Below, one piece after another: positions 24,856 to 37,099 of a stretch of 64,000 nt of DNA (positions within the stretch are counted from its first letter, which is position 1; each line of letters starts with the position of its first letter). The translations under genes were made by a program, and so were the position numbers. The DNA is from Euborellia annulipes. Taxonomy: Eukaryota; Arthropoda; Insecta; Dermaptera; Anisolabididae. The notes under the pieces were generated by a model. That model had not been told where the DNA came from and ran no database searches. It was given only the letters and a program-made list of their open reading frames with translations. The stretch covers positions 124,001 through 188,000 of the forward strand of contig JAKCPI010024840.1 of assembly GCA_023213315.1 (NCBI GenBank). The letters are read 5' to 3'.

Positions 24856-25598
24856 AAGAGCTGTTCCGCAAAAACTGGCGCACTTTGGAAATTTTGGGGG
24901 TAGGTGGGGGGGGGGGCGCGTATTGCTCAATGACAAAACATTTTGCTCTGGAGTAGCCTAAATGCTCAATTGTATTGCAATTTTTTTTTTTTTAGAACAT
25001 GTTCTCCTAAATGCCCCATTTATTGGTCAAATTTTGTTCTTATACATGATAATGCTCGACCGCATTTCGTCTCCACTATAACTGAAAGTTAAAGAAGCCG
25101 GAATCAAAACTTTAGAGTGGCCAACATGAAACCATATTGATTGAACACTTTTGAGATGAGCTCGGCAGACGCACCAGGCGTAAAATAAACCAACCTACAA
25201 CTTTACCTAAGCTAAAAAATGGTTTATTGGAAACATGGGACGAAATACCACAAGAAGTAGTGGCAAATTTAATAAAATGCATGCCAAGAAGACTAGATAC
25301 TGTGATACAAGCAAGAGAGTGCAATATTCGCTATTAGAAGTTGAAATTAGAATAAAAATATTGAAAAAGTATAATTTTTGTTTTCATTAAATATGCAATT
25401 CTTTAAATAAAATTCTTTTTTGACGTGACAACGTCTTACAATGCAGGTATAGGGGCCGAGTAGGATGCATGCACGAAAAAATTGAATAAACATGAAAATT
25501 TTTTCCTCGTTAATATTGTTATTTATTGAAATCTTTCCAAATTGTCATCGATTTGCCAACAACTTTTCAAAGTGGGCCACTTTTTTGCGGAGCTGTGT
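24856..25598 (+). pseudogene. Tc1/mariner relic
   Basis: Terminal inverted repeats (AGCTGTTCCGCAAAAACTGG left; inverse of CCACTTTTTTGCGGAGCT right). Inside, reading + with frameshifts, are IHDNARPHFV, the catalytic-Asp region of Tc1-type transposases, then EWP and LLETWDEIPQEVVANLI with MPRRLDTVIQAR, the C-terminal part of the family. The first half is deleted. Confidence 0.8.
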
Positions 25599-26579
25599 TA
25601 TTTGTTTCTTATTTATAATATTTGAGAAATGTTATTCACATAGCAATATTTCATTTTCTTCAAAGAAATTGCACATTTCACCTTTTCTGAAATCATTTTC
25701 CTGATTAGAAAACATTTTGTTTTATATTTATCATAGTTAAACTTATTTTTATTCCTTATTTTTCTTCCAATTGGGAAATATTTAGCTTTTTTAGCCTTTG
25801 TATCTATAATAATCTTTATGTTTTAAAAAATTTTTCTTTAGCTTCAATCCTAAAAATCAAAATTATTATTATTTACTCATTATTCTAAGACAAGTTATTT
25901 ATAAAATTAAAAAGTATCTAAGAAATTTTTCAAAGTACTAACATTAAACAGTCAGCAACGGGAAAAGCCTACGTTATTGAAAACCATTTCGCATTTATCA
26001 TAAGTCCTGATATATCAACTCTAACGTATATTTATAGATCCCAAATTATATATATGTAACCCTTTAGAATAGCCCTGTTTGTTTTGCTTGTTGAAATCTC
26101 CCAATATAATTTATTGCATTCCCAGGCTTAAAAATGTTGGGCCATAAGATCTAAGGATTTTGAAAGAGGTTCATGTTCAGAAAAAAAGAATCTCGGACAT
26201 AACCTTATACCTATATTTATGAATAATATCCATCAGGAAACTTAGAACCCGCAAACAGAGCGAGTTTAAAAGACAAGGGCACATCAACAGAAGGGGCATC
26301 TTGTTTAATTAATAAATTACAGTATAATAAAATGTCCTCTCAAAGGTAAACGTTTGATTAAACTTTATTAAAATGTATATAATACCTTTTTTTCACAGCG
26401 CTGAGCCTGAGAAGATATCTCAAACGCAAAAGACTCATTATTTTTTTTTAATGTGTATATTTATAGTAAGATCCCAAATTATATATATATATATATAACC
26501 CAACCCTTTAGAATGGCCCTGTAAGTTTTGCTTGTTGAAATCCCCTATTAGGATAATGCAAACGAAAACAAATATATAT

Positions 26580-26625
26580 ATATATACACTCGGGCGCGGA
26601 AACGTCCCAGAACTTATATATATAC
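26580..26625. mobile_element. Penelope-like terminus fragment
   Basis: CGCGGAAACGTCCCAGAAC between TA repeats resembles the CGCGGAAACCTTCCAGAACA end of the element at about 18,790. Confidence 0.4.
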
Positions 26626-26681
26626 AAAGAAGTTTCTTAGATACATTTTACTTGCTAAGAAATATATTATAAGTAAATTAC

Positions 26682-26861
26682 TTACTCATTTTTTAAATTA
26701 GTTATAAGAGAGTCTTTCCTTTTAATTTCTGCTACAGCTGTTTTAAAAAGACTTGAAAATTTCTTGCCTAATTCTTTATGTTCTTTAGTTAAATGTTTAT
26801 AATCCTCTTCTAATTTTAAAGCTTTTTCTTTCCATTTTTGGCTGTTGCCTTTATCTTCAAG
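26682..26861 (-). CDS. FLASH-like exon 2 (coiled coil)
   Basis: Follows a TTTTAG acceptor and is heptad-rich. It stops at TAA, or splices at the embedded GTAAGT two bases before the in-frame GAG ends. Confidence 0.55.
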   Translation of the reverse strand, partial: LEDKGNSQKWKEKALKLEEDYKHLTKEHKELGKKFSSLFKTAVAEIKRKDSLITNLKNE

Positions 26862-27594
26862 CTAAAATGATTAATAAATTGGATCAATTAAACTCTTGGT
26901 GAACAGAGATCGAGTAAATAAAGATGTTGAAAGTATTAATCAAGAATTTAGATCTAAAGTAAATAAATTGTGATTTTTTCTGACCCCTCAAAGCCTTTCC
27001 TCATTCAAATGAACACATTGAAGCTGTAGGGTGAAAACAGAATTAATTTAATAAATAGTTTTCCATTTAATTGTAGTCTATTTAGATAAAATACAATGCT
27101 TTCGCCATTTATTCAAATCGCATTCCCACCCCAGAATTTCTAAAACTATTTAAAATTTTAATTTTTTTTTTTTAATTCTGAAAATCATAGAAATGATTGA
27201 TTGAATCAATGGATGTAGTCGAGAAACATCAAAAATGATTACATGAGAAGAGAAAATAATTAAAGAGTGATTATTAAAATGAGGAACAGACCGAGAAAAA
27301 AACTGAACGAATATGAAGAAATATTTTGGAAGAATTAAAAAATAAAAAAAAAGTTATATATGAATCAATGGATAGACAAAGAAAAGTAAGCCTATATTTA
27401 AATGGATCAGAACCATACTATAAAAATCAAGGATTTATTAATTGATAATAACATTTTTTCAATAAAAAATTTAATTCTAAAATCCATTATAATTTGATAC
27501 TAATAAATTGTAGATGTCATTTTAAAATAAAACAAGATATTACCTCTTCATCTTCTATTAAATCACTATAAATATCTAAATCATCGTCACTCAT
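26682..27594 (-). CDS. FLASH/CASP8AP2-like N-terminal gene fragment (two exons)
   Basis: Exon 1, 27544-27594, encodes MSDDDLDIYSDLIEDEE and ends at donor GTAATA. Exon 2, 26682-26861, follows acceptor TTTTAG and encodes 59 residues: KHLTKEHKELGKKFSSLFKT, then AVAEIKRKDSLITNLKNE, then TAA. The joined 76 residues match the layout of the FLASH N-terminus known from vertebrates: an acidic LDIY motif followed by a coiled coil with a K-T-A-x-x-E-I-x-R-K-D-x-x-I-x-N-L signature. FLASH is a histone locus body protein needed for replication-dependent histone pre-mRNA processing. The stop overlaps a perfect donor (GA|GTAAGT), so the protein may continue into exons I cannot place. A remote candidate exon is near 25,600-25,730. 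Confidence 0.55.
27544..27594 (-). CDS. FLASH-like exon 1
   Basis: ATG to GAG|GTAATA, 17 codons, phase 0, acidic LDIY motif. The ATG is preceded by AAATTAAAT on the minus strand. Confidence 0.55.
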
Positions 27595-27599
27595 ATTTA

Positions 27600-29990
27600 A
27601 TTTATTTAAATTATTATAAGATGGATAAATTAAAATAATTTTTGACACTCTTTAAAAATTGTTGAATTGTCTTTTTCATATTGTGCTATCCTGTGAATAT
27701 GAAAAGTTTAGGAAAGGTCAAAACATATATGAAGGAAGCTAGAATAAATTGTAATAAATCAAAAATTAATTAAATAAAAAAAAAAATAAATAAATATTTG
27801 TCTTTTTAAACAATCATGACTTTATAGTAAAATTTTATTTAGTAAACTATTATTTGAAAAGTATACACTTTATTATTATTGTGTTCTTTATGAGTTAAGA
27901 TTTGAATAAACTGCTTTAAATTTTTGAAAATTTTTACTTTTTTTTTTTCGTAATAAATATATCTCGTACCAAAGTTTATTATTTGATTTATTATAAATTA
28001 TAATAATTATAAATTAATTGATTTTTTGTGACTGCTTAAAAAATTTGAATTATGATCTTCAACCAGTAAAGTTTTCTATACTAACTTCATGATAAACAGA
28101 TTTATTATATCTTATTTAAAGTTTTTCTATCAATTAAAATTTACTTTTTATTATTTTTAAATTAATTAATAATTTATTATTTAATAAATTTTAATTTAAT
28201 TTCTCATTTAGTTTTAATTTTGATTAAGCGAGGATATGTGAGTTAACTACGATCTGTCAATCTTCTCGCTCCTTGACCTAAGCGCTCGGGGACAAATGCC
28301 TCAGTGGTTGTTTGGCGTTGCATCCATTAACACTAACACACCCAGCCTCTTTGGTACAAATATTCAACTTTATTTTTTTTTTAAATTTTTGTTTTGATAT
28401 CAAATGTGTGCACCTTTGTGATTATGTGATTATCATATAGAAATGGATGTGTCTTAAAAAGTGTGAATTGTTTTTTATTTTAATCGCATCATCATCTTCA
28501 GTATCATCATCAAGCGTCAACCTTATTTTCATCCATCACCTGAACTGAAATCACCTGTAAAGGTAATAATACTTCTGATTTTTTGCGATTTAAATATATA
28601 TTTAATATGACAATTATTTTAAATTAAATCCGCTTTGAAGGTAAACATTGAATGATTCCTCTCCTCCTGTATCCCTCTATATCTATATCTATATATATGT
28701 CCTGAAAGGTAAGATGGCTGCGACATCAATTCAGCGAACCAGATTGACTTTGCACGTGACTCTCATCCTCTTTTCATAACAACCCTCTTGTCATTTTATG
28801 TTCAAATTAATCATCCGCATTTAATTTTTTATTTTTTTAAATATATCATTTAATAAAATATTAGTATAGTATTGTCCACTCACAAATTCCCTCGTCTTTT
28901 TTGTAATCTCAATTAAAAAAAAAAAAAACTCGGAATAAAAAAAAAAACTGTTTAAATTAATGTAATTTGTCATAATATGACAACAAAATACAAATTTCAA
29001 TATTTTTGTAAAATTAATTAACCTCACAAGTTTTTATATATATATATATATAATATTGTGTCATTCTGTCAATTCTTTCGGCTGTAATAGTAAAAGTGTG
29101 CGTTTTATTGATTTCATTGATGGAATAGTTTTTCAAATATTTGAAATTTATATATCATTAAACAAACATAAACAAATCCATGGGTGGTTTGATAAAAAAA
29201 ATCTGATATGATACATCACAAAACTTTCTCTTACCCCTTAATTTAATTTTATTTGCTTTTTAGTAATTAAAAGTGACATATTTGATTGCCTCTCTCTTTG
29301 TTCTATTCTTTCTCCGACCCATATATTGTGATTATTTTATTTTCAACAATAAACAATATCTAACATCTAACTTTCGGGGGAGTAAATGACCTCAAATGCC
29401 TAAAAAATCCTTAAATAAATAAAAAATTACTATTTGACATATCTATTTTAAACTTTGATTTCCATAAAATGAACATAAATGTCAAACTCTTATCTCAGTT
29501 ATCTTTTGTCAAATCATTTACTTATCAAACCCTCTTAATTAAATAATAATTCTCATTTTTTAAATCTCTCTTTTTGATATACTTCATTCAAGGGAATAAG
29601 AATATATCAAATATTGACATTATATTCAAGAACCTACCAAAAATTGATTGACAATTTTTGTACAATAATCCTTATAAGACCTAGGTACAATTTCACATTT
29701 ATTGAATAGATCATTATGATTTTATTTATTTATTTATTTATTTTTTTTTAAATTGTCATCCTAATATAGAGAATGGCTCAGTCGATACCAAAAAGTATGA
29801 AAGAAATAAATATAAATATAGGGTAAGAGAAAGTAAAAATTTTCTTGAACTTCCCTGTCAAAAATTTGACAATAACCGAGATGGAATCAAATTTTGTTCA
29901 GTGATTTGGAGGGAAATTATTTTAAACCTTGCAATTTTATCTAGTCTCTTTTTTTTTATTTTAATAGTTGTCTTTTTTATTTTTCGCCTT
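27600..29990. other. AT-rich intergenic DNA, nothing recognised
   Basis: Low-complexity AT DNA, a (TA)n run at about 29,037-29,052 and a fragment of the 3' hairpin element near 29,190-29,240 (ATCTGATATGATAC). No supported genes. Confidence 0.5.
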
Positions 29991-30266
29991 TTTATAAACT
30001 CGAACTGATCTGATTTCCTAATGTTATTTTAATTATGTATATATATTTTTTTTTATTGTGAGGGACAATACTATACTTTTTCATAATTTTGTCATCGAGG
30101 GCATGATATTTATGCACGGATGTTTTCTCTTTTAATATATTTTTCATATTATTAATTGAAAATACATACCATTTTGTGCACTTTTTTGTTTTGCTTATTA
30201 TATTTTTTTTTTTTTTATTGATATATTTATCGCATTTGCTTTTCATTTTATTTTGATAAAAAAAAA

Positions 30267-30982
30267 TTAAATTTTTAGGTTTATTAACGACTCATTTGCC
30301 AAGGGCATTTTAAATTTATAAACATAACATGCATTAATTAAAGAAATAAAACTGAAACTTCGATGTTTAATAAACTTAATGTCCTGGGTGCTTCCCCAAA
30401 TAACTTTGATTCCGGCCATGATTATGATTATTCTCTCATATATTTTTTTTTGCAAGAGTGATAAACATATATAGATTTTACACTTGATTTAAAATGTTAG
30501 AATTTCAATTTTTTCTAGATAGGGTACAGTCTAAGCCACCAGTGCCTGATTTGCTCGAGAATGGAGACTTGAGTCAATCAAACCAATATTTTGGTTTTGG
30601 GCAACCTAAGCTCTAGGCACCACTCTTGATCACATCAGCCACTTATGGCGCCGACTTTATGAAGTGTGTACCGGTGTCGGTATAAAATAAAATATATAGT
30701 ATTTTAACAACAAAAACTATAAAACCCTCCTTAATTTTCTCGGTGTCGGTGTCAACCTATCTTTCTGCCAGCAACCCAGCCCCGAAAGATACCCCCAAAA
30801 ATACGTTGCATCTTGCCTTTGATTTGATTATTTACCATATTAACAATACAAAAGAAACTCGATGTGGTTAGATTTGAAGATTGTAGGTTTTGGCGAAATT
30901 TGGCAGCTAGCTTATTCCAATCACGGGAGGTCATGGAGACAAAGGAAAACTCGAATTGACAGCATAGGGATGTTGCGATCAT
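30267..30982 (-). pseudogene. Possible LINE remnant (end of ORF2)
   Basis: On the minus strand about 30,830-30,982 reads FEFSFVSMTSRDWNKLA, similar to the F-x-x-R-x-x-R-D-W-N-x-L motif near the C-terminus of many non-LTR retrotransposon ORF2 proteins. A second frame (30,267-30,455) reads VIWGSTQDIKFIKHRSF, which also recalls this region. Frameshifted, and family uncertain. Confidence 0.4.
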
Positions 30983-31129
30983 CTCTTATGTAAACTAAAT
31001 TTTAATTAACTTTTAACTGAGAAACTTCATGGATCTTAAAAACTGATAGAGAATTTAATAGAGATAAAGCATTGTTCACACAGGTGGGCAAAAGAGCCCA
31101 ACAAAATTTTCTGCATATGTCGGAAGCAA

Positions 31130-31455
31130 TTTGAGTAATTTGCATTTCCCATATTTGAATGTTCTGCATTTCCCATGAGCGAGTGTGCTACATTTCCTAT
31201 ATTTGTATGTTCTACATTTCCTGTGTTCTGCATTTCTCAACTTTGAGAGTTCTTCATTTCCGATAATTGAGTGTTCTGCATTTCTCACATGGGAGTGTTC
31301 TGCATTTCTCACATAGGAGTGTTCTGCATTTCTCACATAGGAGTGTTCTGCATCTCCTATATTTGAGTGTTCTTCATTTCCGATAATTGAGTGTTCCGAA
31401 TTTCCATATTTAAATGTTCTGCATTTCCTATATTTGTGTGTTCTGCATTTCCCAT
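31130..31455. repeat. 24-bp minisatellite (~13 units)
   Basis: Units of the type GTGTTCTGCATTTCTCACAT plus 4 more bases. Central copies are almost identical and outer ones diverged. Because 24 is a multiple of 3, two minus frames stay open and give octapeptide repeats (HSYVRNAE). I regard them as by-products. Confidence 0.85.
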
Positions 31456-32144
31456 TTTCAAAAATCACCAAACGTTTTTGTTTTTACCAAACCTGACTTG
31501 TTATTAATGCTGATGGTCAAATAGTATTGAAAGATCTGTTTGTTTCGCCAATTATAATTACTCAATTCGTTTGAGAATATTTTTAGATTATATTAAGAAT
31601 TTTGACAATTTATATGTATTCAATATTAATCTCTAGAAGACCAGAACACATCCTGTTAGTATTTTCACTTGTGAATGTCCGTTGTCCGCCACCCACACTT
31701 GCCCGCTTCTATATACTGTATATACTCAGAAACGCCGGTCATAAATTACCTGGAGGAAATGTTGTTGTAAATATTCACTTAAAAGGTTTCCTTCACTTTC
31801 TTTATATTTTTTTTCCAAAAGATGGTTTGGTTTCTGTTGTAAAAACTTCTTTTTTTTTATCGTTGTCAATCAGAGCTCTTTTAATTTACTCTTCAATGGA
31901 ATTCTTAAATTTGATGTGCTGATAGGGTGGACACTTTTCTTTTCAGCATCTCAACAAGCTTTCTCAGACAAAACACCCTAATCTTCCCTTCTTGTTATCG
32001 GAGAATTTTTTTTCTAACCTTTCAAGCCTGTAGATTTCCTTAAAATGAAGAACAATTAATCAAAAATAAAATTTAAAGCCTTTTTTAGATCAGCAACCTT
32101 TTCTTCTAGTTCTCAATCGTCTTTCGCGAATGAATTTAAAAATT

Positions 32145-33031
32145 CAGTGGAACCTCTCTTAACGAGCATAATTCGTTCCAGAATTAAACTCGTAAAGCGA
32201 AATACGCGTTATGCGAAACAATTTTTCTCATATAAATCAATGTAAAATACGATAATGCATTCCATGTCAAAAAATACTCTGTTATGGCTGTTTTCAGGGA
32301 CATTTTTCCAAGTGTTTAATAAACTTTTCACACAAAAAATTACAAATCTATTTTCTAATTATCTTTCTAATAATTAATTCAATTAATTCACATACAGTGA
32401 GGGACAATATTAAGTCCCACCCATGCTTTTTCTACTTGTGATTATTTCATTGTTTTTATAAAAGAAAATGAAAATCTTTATTGGAAATTTTCTAGATTTG
32501 AACCATGAAAGTATCCATTAAAAAATATACAATATTTTTTTAAAAACAATGAAATTGTCACAAGTAGAAAACGCATGGGTGGGACTTAATATTGTCCCTC
32601 ACTGTACATATAATACACAATTGGAGAAAATGTGCGATCACAAGCTATTCTACTGGAACCAGAAGGTTGATATTATTAATCGGGGTCGGTAAATTAGAGT
32701 TTATTTCATCATGTTCTATAGATCCGACGATCTATATGTAATTAATTATTAATAATGGAAAATTTGATAGTTTTTAATAAAAACCTTTTAATATAATAAC
32801 ATTAAATTTCCAATTTATTTATTTTTTTGTAAATTGTAATTACTAAAATTAAAAGTGCACAAATATTTTAAATATAAAAGCCAAATTATAAACTAATTGG
32901 ACATACTTTTATTTTCACGAATCCGTGTTTTATACCCGTTATGCGAAATGTCGCTCGTTAAGCAAGTCATTTTTTTGCTCGTTTTGTGAATTACTCGTTA
33001 TGAGAGGTGCTCGTCAAGCGAGGTTCTATTG
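32145..33031. mobile_element. pogo/Tigger-like MITE, interrupted
   Basis: Left end CAGTGGAACCTCTCTTAACG and right end GTCAAGCGAGGTTCTATTG are inverted. Subterminal AATTCGTTCCAG and repeated CTCGTTATGCGAAA-like motifs. TA follows at the right flank. It contains the 210-bp MITE at 32395-32604. Confidence 0.78.
32395..32604. mobile_element. 210-bp MITE with TA target duplication (copy 2)
   Basis: Starts CAGTGAGGGACAATATTAAG and ends in its inverse, with TA at 32393-32394 and 32605-32606. Nested in the pogo-like element. It is exactly the same length as 17024-17233. Confidence 0.9.
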
Positions 33032-34073
33032 TATTTAAGTAATTCGAATATGAAAAATATTTTTATTTTGATTTAATATTCTTACACTCCTCTCTAACAT
33101 ATACATAAATTTTAAAATTCAAAAATTGAAATATTCACTAAAGTAACTTGAATGATAGGTTTTGGGAATAAATCGCCATACGGTTAACTTAATAATTGGA
33201 CGAGTCCAATTGCCCCCCTGTGGGGCGTGGGCCCCACGAAACTTTGTTGTAAAGTATTATTGTATTTTATGTCCCAAAATAACTTGTCTTCTTTCAAACT
33301 GCTCTAGGGAATAAAAAGTTGGACATCCCTGGTTTAATGTCAATAAAGAAGGCTTTTTATTCAAATTTCGTTAAATTTTTTATTGTACAATATTTCTCTT
33401 CTCATTTTCTATATTTTTTCTTTATTATATATTCTTACCTTGCCAAGCAAATCTCTTTATCACATGAAATGATTTTTCTTTTCAACTTTTTTTTTTTTTT
33501 TTAAGATATTTTGAGTTGGACAACTTTTGAATAATTTATTCTTTTTATTAGTCAATATTATATATATTTAAATATTTTTTTTATGCTTTTTTTCTTACTT
33601 CATCCATTATTAACATTTTCCTATTGTTTTTTATTTTTATTATTCGTATTTCTAATTTATATTTCTTGGTGGAGATTCCGGAGGGTGGCGAGCGTGCTAC
33701 TAAATGCCAACTGGAACTGAATTCCTTCTCTTACCTATGCTGAGAATCAAAGTGGCGGAAGTCTGAAATTCAATATTTTGAACATGTATTTATAAACATA
33801 TAGCCTGGTCAACAAATGAATAGGCCAGAATCAATAGCAAAGAATGGAAATATATTTCCGCCACTTTGCCACTCAAAAGAGAAGACTTTTATCAACGTTT
33901 TGGTAGGCTTAACTCAAAAATTGAATTTTTGAACTTTTGCCACTATGATTCTCAGCAGGCGATATTGTAGAGCAAATATTGAATTCATATTAAAAATCGG
34001 TTGTCGAGAATTTGATGGAAATACATGTTTTGAGGACCCCTGAGCCCCAAAAAAAAAATAGTACATCTGTCTG

Positions 34074-34239
34074 TGATCAAATTAAAGTATGAAGGAAATG
34101 AGTTGGTTGAAATTTTATATTTAAGTTAGGCACCCCCCGAACTCGTGAAAATAAGCTTTTGAACCAAATCGGCCAAAAAGTACTAGTACTTTACTGATGT
34201 ACTTTTTCAATTTTTTTACTTTTTCTCAAAATTTACTCT
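34074..34239 (+). mobile_element. Double-hairpin element fragment, left of nested insertion
   Basis: Matches the middle of the 53.6-57.3 kb copies up to CTCTAAC. The expected continuation (ATTTTGATTAAAATTC) resumes at about 35,040. Confidence 0.7.
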
Positions 34240-35037
34240 AACTAGCCGCGTCGCCCGCCTTCGGCGGGCTTGCTAGCGGGGGCTTCGCCCCCTGGACCCC
34301 CTCCAGCTGGCTCGAGCGCCGCGGCGGACCCTCGCCTTTTCTTAATTATGAGAACCCGTGGCGCCCGCCTTTGCATATAGACAGGGGGCCGCCCTGGACC
34401 CCCGCCAGTGGCTCGGGCGCCTGCGGCGGACCCTCGCCCTTTTTTTTTTTTTTTTATAAACATTCACACTTTTTTTCTCATTCACACTCACATTCACACA
34501 GTCTTTTCGGCAACTCAGGCCATTTAAGACTTTAGACGATAACCGTTGTAATATATACCGTATATATTATCTATTGTGGGTTGAGGCATTTCTATTTAAG
34601 CCATCTGGTATCCAAATGGCTTAAATAAAATCATCGGACTGCCTGGGTCCGAACCCGCGACGTTTGTATAGGAGGTAGGCACGCTACCTACTACGCCAAA
34701 CCCGGGGCCCTTTTTTCTTAATTATGAAAAAAATTATCATTACTATTCCAAACCAGTGCCTGTTTGAAGATTTGTTTACATTCATGGAATACACAAATGA
34801 AAAGAATACTTAAATATTTCTCTATACATTTCCTATGGGAGAAATCGTAACTTTAAAAATTAATAACTCAAAAAGTTATGGGAATTTCGGGATGAAAATA
34901 ATTTTCCTGTAATCCCGAGAAGGTCCTCTTTATGCATAAAAATTTCATTTCAAAATTCCAACGGGAAGTTGCCTAAATAGAGCGTGACAGACGGACAGAC
35001 AGACAGACAGACGGACATTAGTGAATTATATATATAG
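34240..35037. mobile_element. GC-rich-headed element inserted in a dispersed repeat
   Basis: Boundaries come from the interrupted host repeat. It starts TAGCCGCGTCGCCCGCCTTC and ends (GACAGACA)-like run, then GAATTATATATATAG. The first 200 bp are a tandem pair of about 100-bp GC-rich units (GCGGCGGACCCTCGCC). A related end lies at 17,285-17,362. Family not recognised. Confidence 0.62.
34441..34708 (-). mobile_element. tRNA-derived SINE, family 1 (minus copy)
   Basis: Read on minus: tRNA-like head with GGTTCGGACCCAGGCAGTCC-type box B, body GATTTTATTTAAGCCAT, tail TTAAATGGCCTGAGTTGCCG, then a TGTGAATG-rich end and an A-run. Nested in the 34,240 element. Confidence 0.78.
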
Positions 35038-35299
35038 ATAATTTTGATTAAAATTCTTAAATCACTTATTTCTTTCTGGATTTTTGTTTTACAAATTTGA
35101 TTTAATTATTGCCTCACAATTGAGGAATTGAAGATAACTTTTTCTCTCAGAAAAAAAAAAAAACAAAAACAAATAACCCCTTTCAACTTCTTAACTTTTA
35201 AGGGCAGAGGTATTTTATTCACTTATAAAAAATTTATTTATTCTCATCTTAGTCCTCTAGAGATCGTTCTCATTTTTCTAAAATACGATAATTTAGAAA

Positions 35300-35385
35300 A
35301 ATTTTCATCGCTTGGAACGGGAAGCGAACCCCTGATCCCTAGCACAAGAAACACGTGCTACTGTCCAAGGGCCAATATTACAATT
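35300..35385 (-). mobile_element. tRNA-like SINE head, family 3
   Basis: The minus strand contains TTGTGCTAGGGATCAGGGG followed by GTTCGCTTCCC, matching 51,455-51,500 (CTTGTGCTAGGGGTCCGGGG). The A box is weak. Confidence 0.45.
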
Positions 35386-35660
35386 TCAAAAGACTGGATT
35401 TTTTTTTTTTTAAAACTCCCTTTTTCTTCTTCCCCCCCCCCCCCCCCCCCCCCCCCAACACAACAACCCTTTCGTTTATTTAGCAATTTAAACTTTGAAA
35501 TAACCGTTATAATTTTTATAATTTATTTTTTGTTTGGGGTTTTTATTTAATTTTTTTTTTCCAATTTAAAAAAAAAAAAAAAAACCCGGGCCACCCCCCC
35601 CGCCCCGTCTGGGAGGAGGGAGGCGCCCTCCCCCCTCCCCCCCCCGCGCGCGCTGGATTT
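35385..35660. repeat. Homopolymer-rich stretch (poly-T, poly-C, poly-A)
   Basis: Long C-runs near 35,435-35,455, an A-run near 35,567-35,584 and a G/C block to 35,652. Boundaries and base counts in such runs may be unreliable. Confidence 0.6.
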
Positions 35661-36879
35661 GTTAATAAACACATAACTTCTACCTCTCCTCATCAAACCA
35701 AATTCCAGCATCTCACATTGATAATAGAAAAGTAGTGATTGACTACAAAAAAAAAATCAATTTCCAAAATTTTTATTTCATTATATCTAGTGTTATTTGG
35801 AATGCGCTGATTATTTATTTATTTTTTTTTTGTTGGTTTTTGTTCTGTTTGGTGCCTGGCATGATTCGTTGGTTGTGTATAGCACTAGACGGTGTGCATG
35901 TAGTGGGGGAGATGTCTGTCACTAATGGACTTATGCCTGATTGGCAGTTGGGCGCCGGAGACACGCTCGCCGCCGCGAGGCGCTTCCGGGAGCCGTAGCA
36001 CAGAGGACAAAAACCGCACCGCGCACGGCTACACTCTTTTATCTAGCAATTTGATCTACTGGCGCACCATTAAATAAATAAATAAATTTGTGTGTTTCCT
36101 AAAGTTTTACACCTCTAATTTTAAACTTGAAATTACGATAAAATAAAATAAATTAAACTTACTAATATTTCTTTTGTTTCATTTTAGAGATGAAAATCAA
36201 AATCATCAAATTTGCAAAAATTTTTATGTAGATAATTATCTCTTAAAAAGGAAATAGAAGATAGCTTGGTCTAATTTATTTTGTAATTTTTAGATTACTA
36301 TGTTAGCGTTCGTTTAGAGGATAAAATGATTAAGTCCACTTCTACTAATAATATAGATAGTTCTTTACTTCCAAAAATAACTTAAAAAATGTATTATTAT
36401 TTTTTAAAAATCATCCAGCCCGTGGACTTAATCATTTCGTTATTTACCCGTTTTCTTTATTATCAGAGGTGTATTTTACTTTGCAAAACACTGGTTTAAT
36501 TAAATAACACATTTGAATTTCAATTATAAACAAAATAATTTCTAAATTAGTTAAATTTCAATTATTTTACTTTTAAAGCACTATTATTAAATTCTCAAAT
36601 TATAATTAAATATCGTCGTCCTTGATAAATTTACAAATTAATTGATATTAATATCTAAAGCCCATTTAACACGAGATCCGAGCCAAAGCAACTTGAGCGA
36701 AAGGCCCCGAATGAAAAAATATTAATTTAAGGTTAATTTTAAAATTCATTTTTATGAATATGAGCATATGAGTATTTAGTAGTTAGTTTATGCCTCAACT
36801 GCAGGCCATGCTAAAATACATATCAAAATTACAATTTAATTAAATTGTTGGATCTTTTAATATTTTTAATTGGAAAAAA

Positions 36880-37094
36880 GCCCTCGGGGCTTGGTGTAGG
36901 GGTTAGCGTGCTAACCTCATATACCAAACGTCGCGGGTTCGGACCCCAGGCAGTCCGATGATTTTATTTAAGCCATTTGGATAGCATATGGCTTAAATAA
37001 AATCATCAGAATGCCTGGACTCCAAATATCTATATTAATCATTAATGGATATGTATAATCTTATATGGCCTGAGTTGCCGAAAAGAAAAAAAAA
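36880..37094 (+). mobile_element. tRNA-derived SINE, family 1 (copy)
   Basis: Head CCCTCGGGGCTTGGTGTAGG (box A) and GCGGGTTCGGACCCCAGGC (box B), body GATTTTATTTAAGCCATTTG, tail GGCCTGAGTTGCCGAAAAG and A-run, flanked by AATTGGAA-type duplication. Confidence 0.82.
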
Positions 37095-37099
37095 AAATT

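Noticed and set aside
25492..25704. 70-codon + strand frame
   Set aside because: AT-rich, overlaps the Tc1/mariner right terminus; no supporting features.
31076..31471. 131-codon minus-strand repeat protein
   Set aside because: Explained by a 24-bp minisatellite; a second frame is open as well and there is no gene context.
35128..35550. 140-codon frame with poly-proline
   Set aside because: The proline run is a C-homopolymer and the rest is AT-rich filler; no splice or start evidence.
36887..36950. tRNA gene
   Set aside because: Box A and box B are present but the sequence is the head of a repeated SINE with body, tail and target duplications; no proper cloverleaf.
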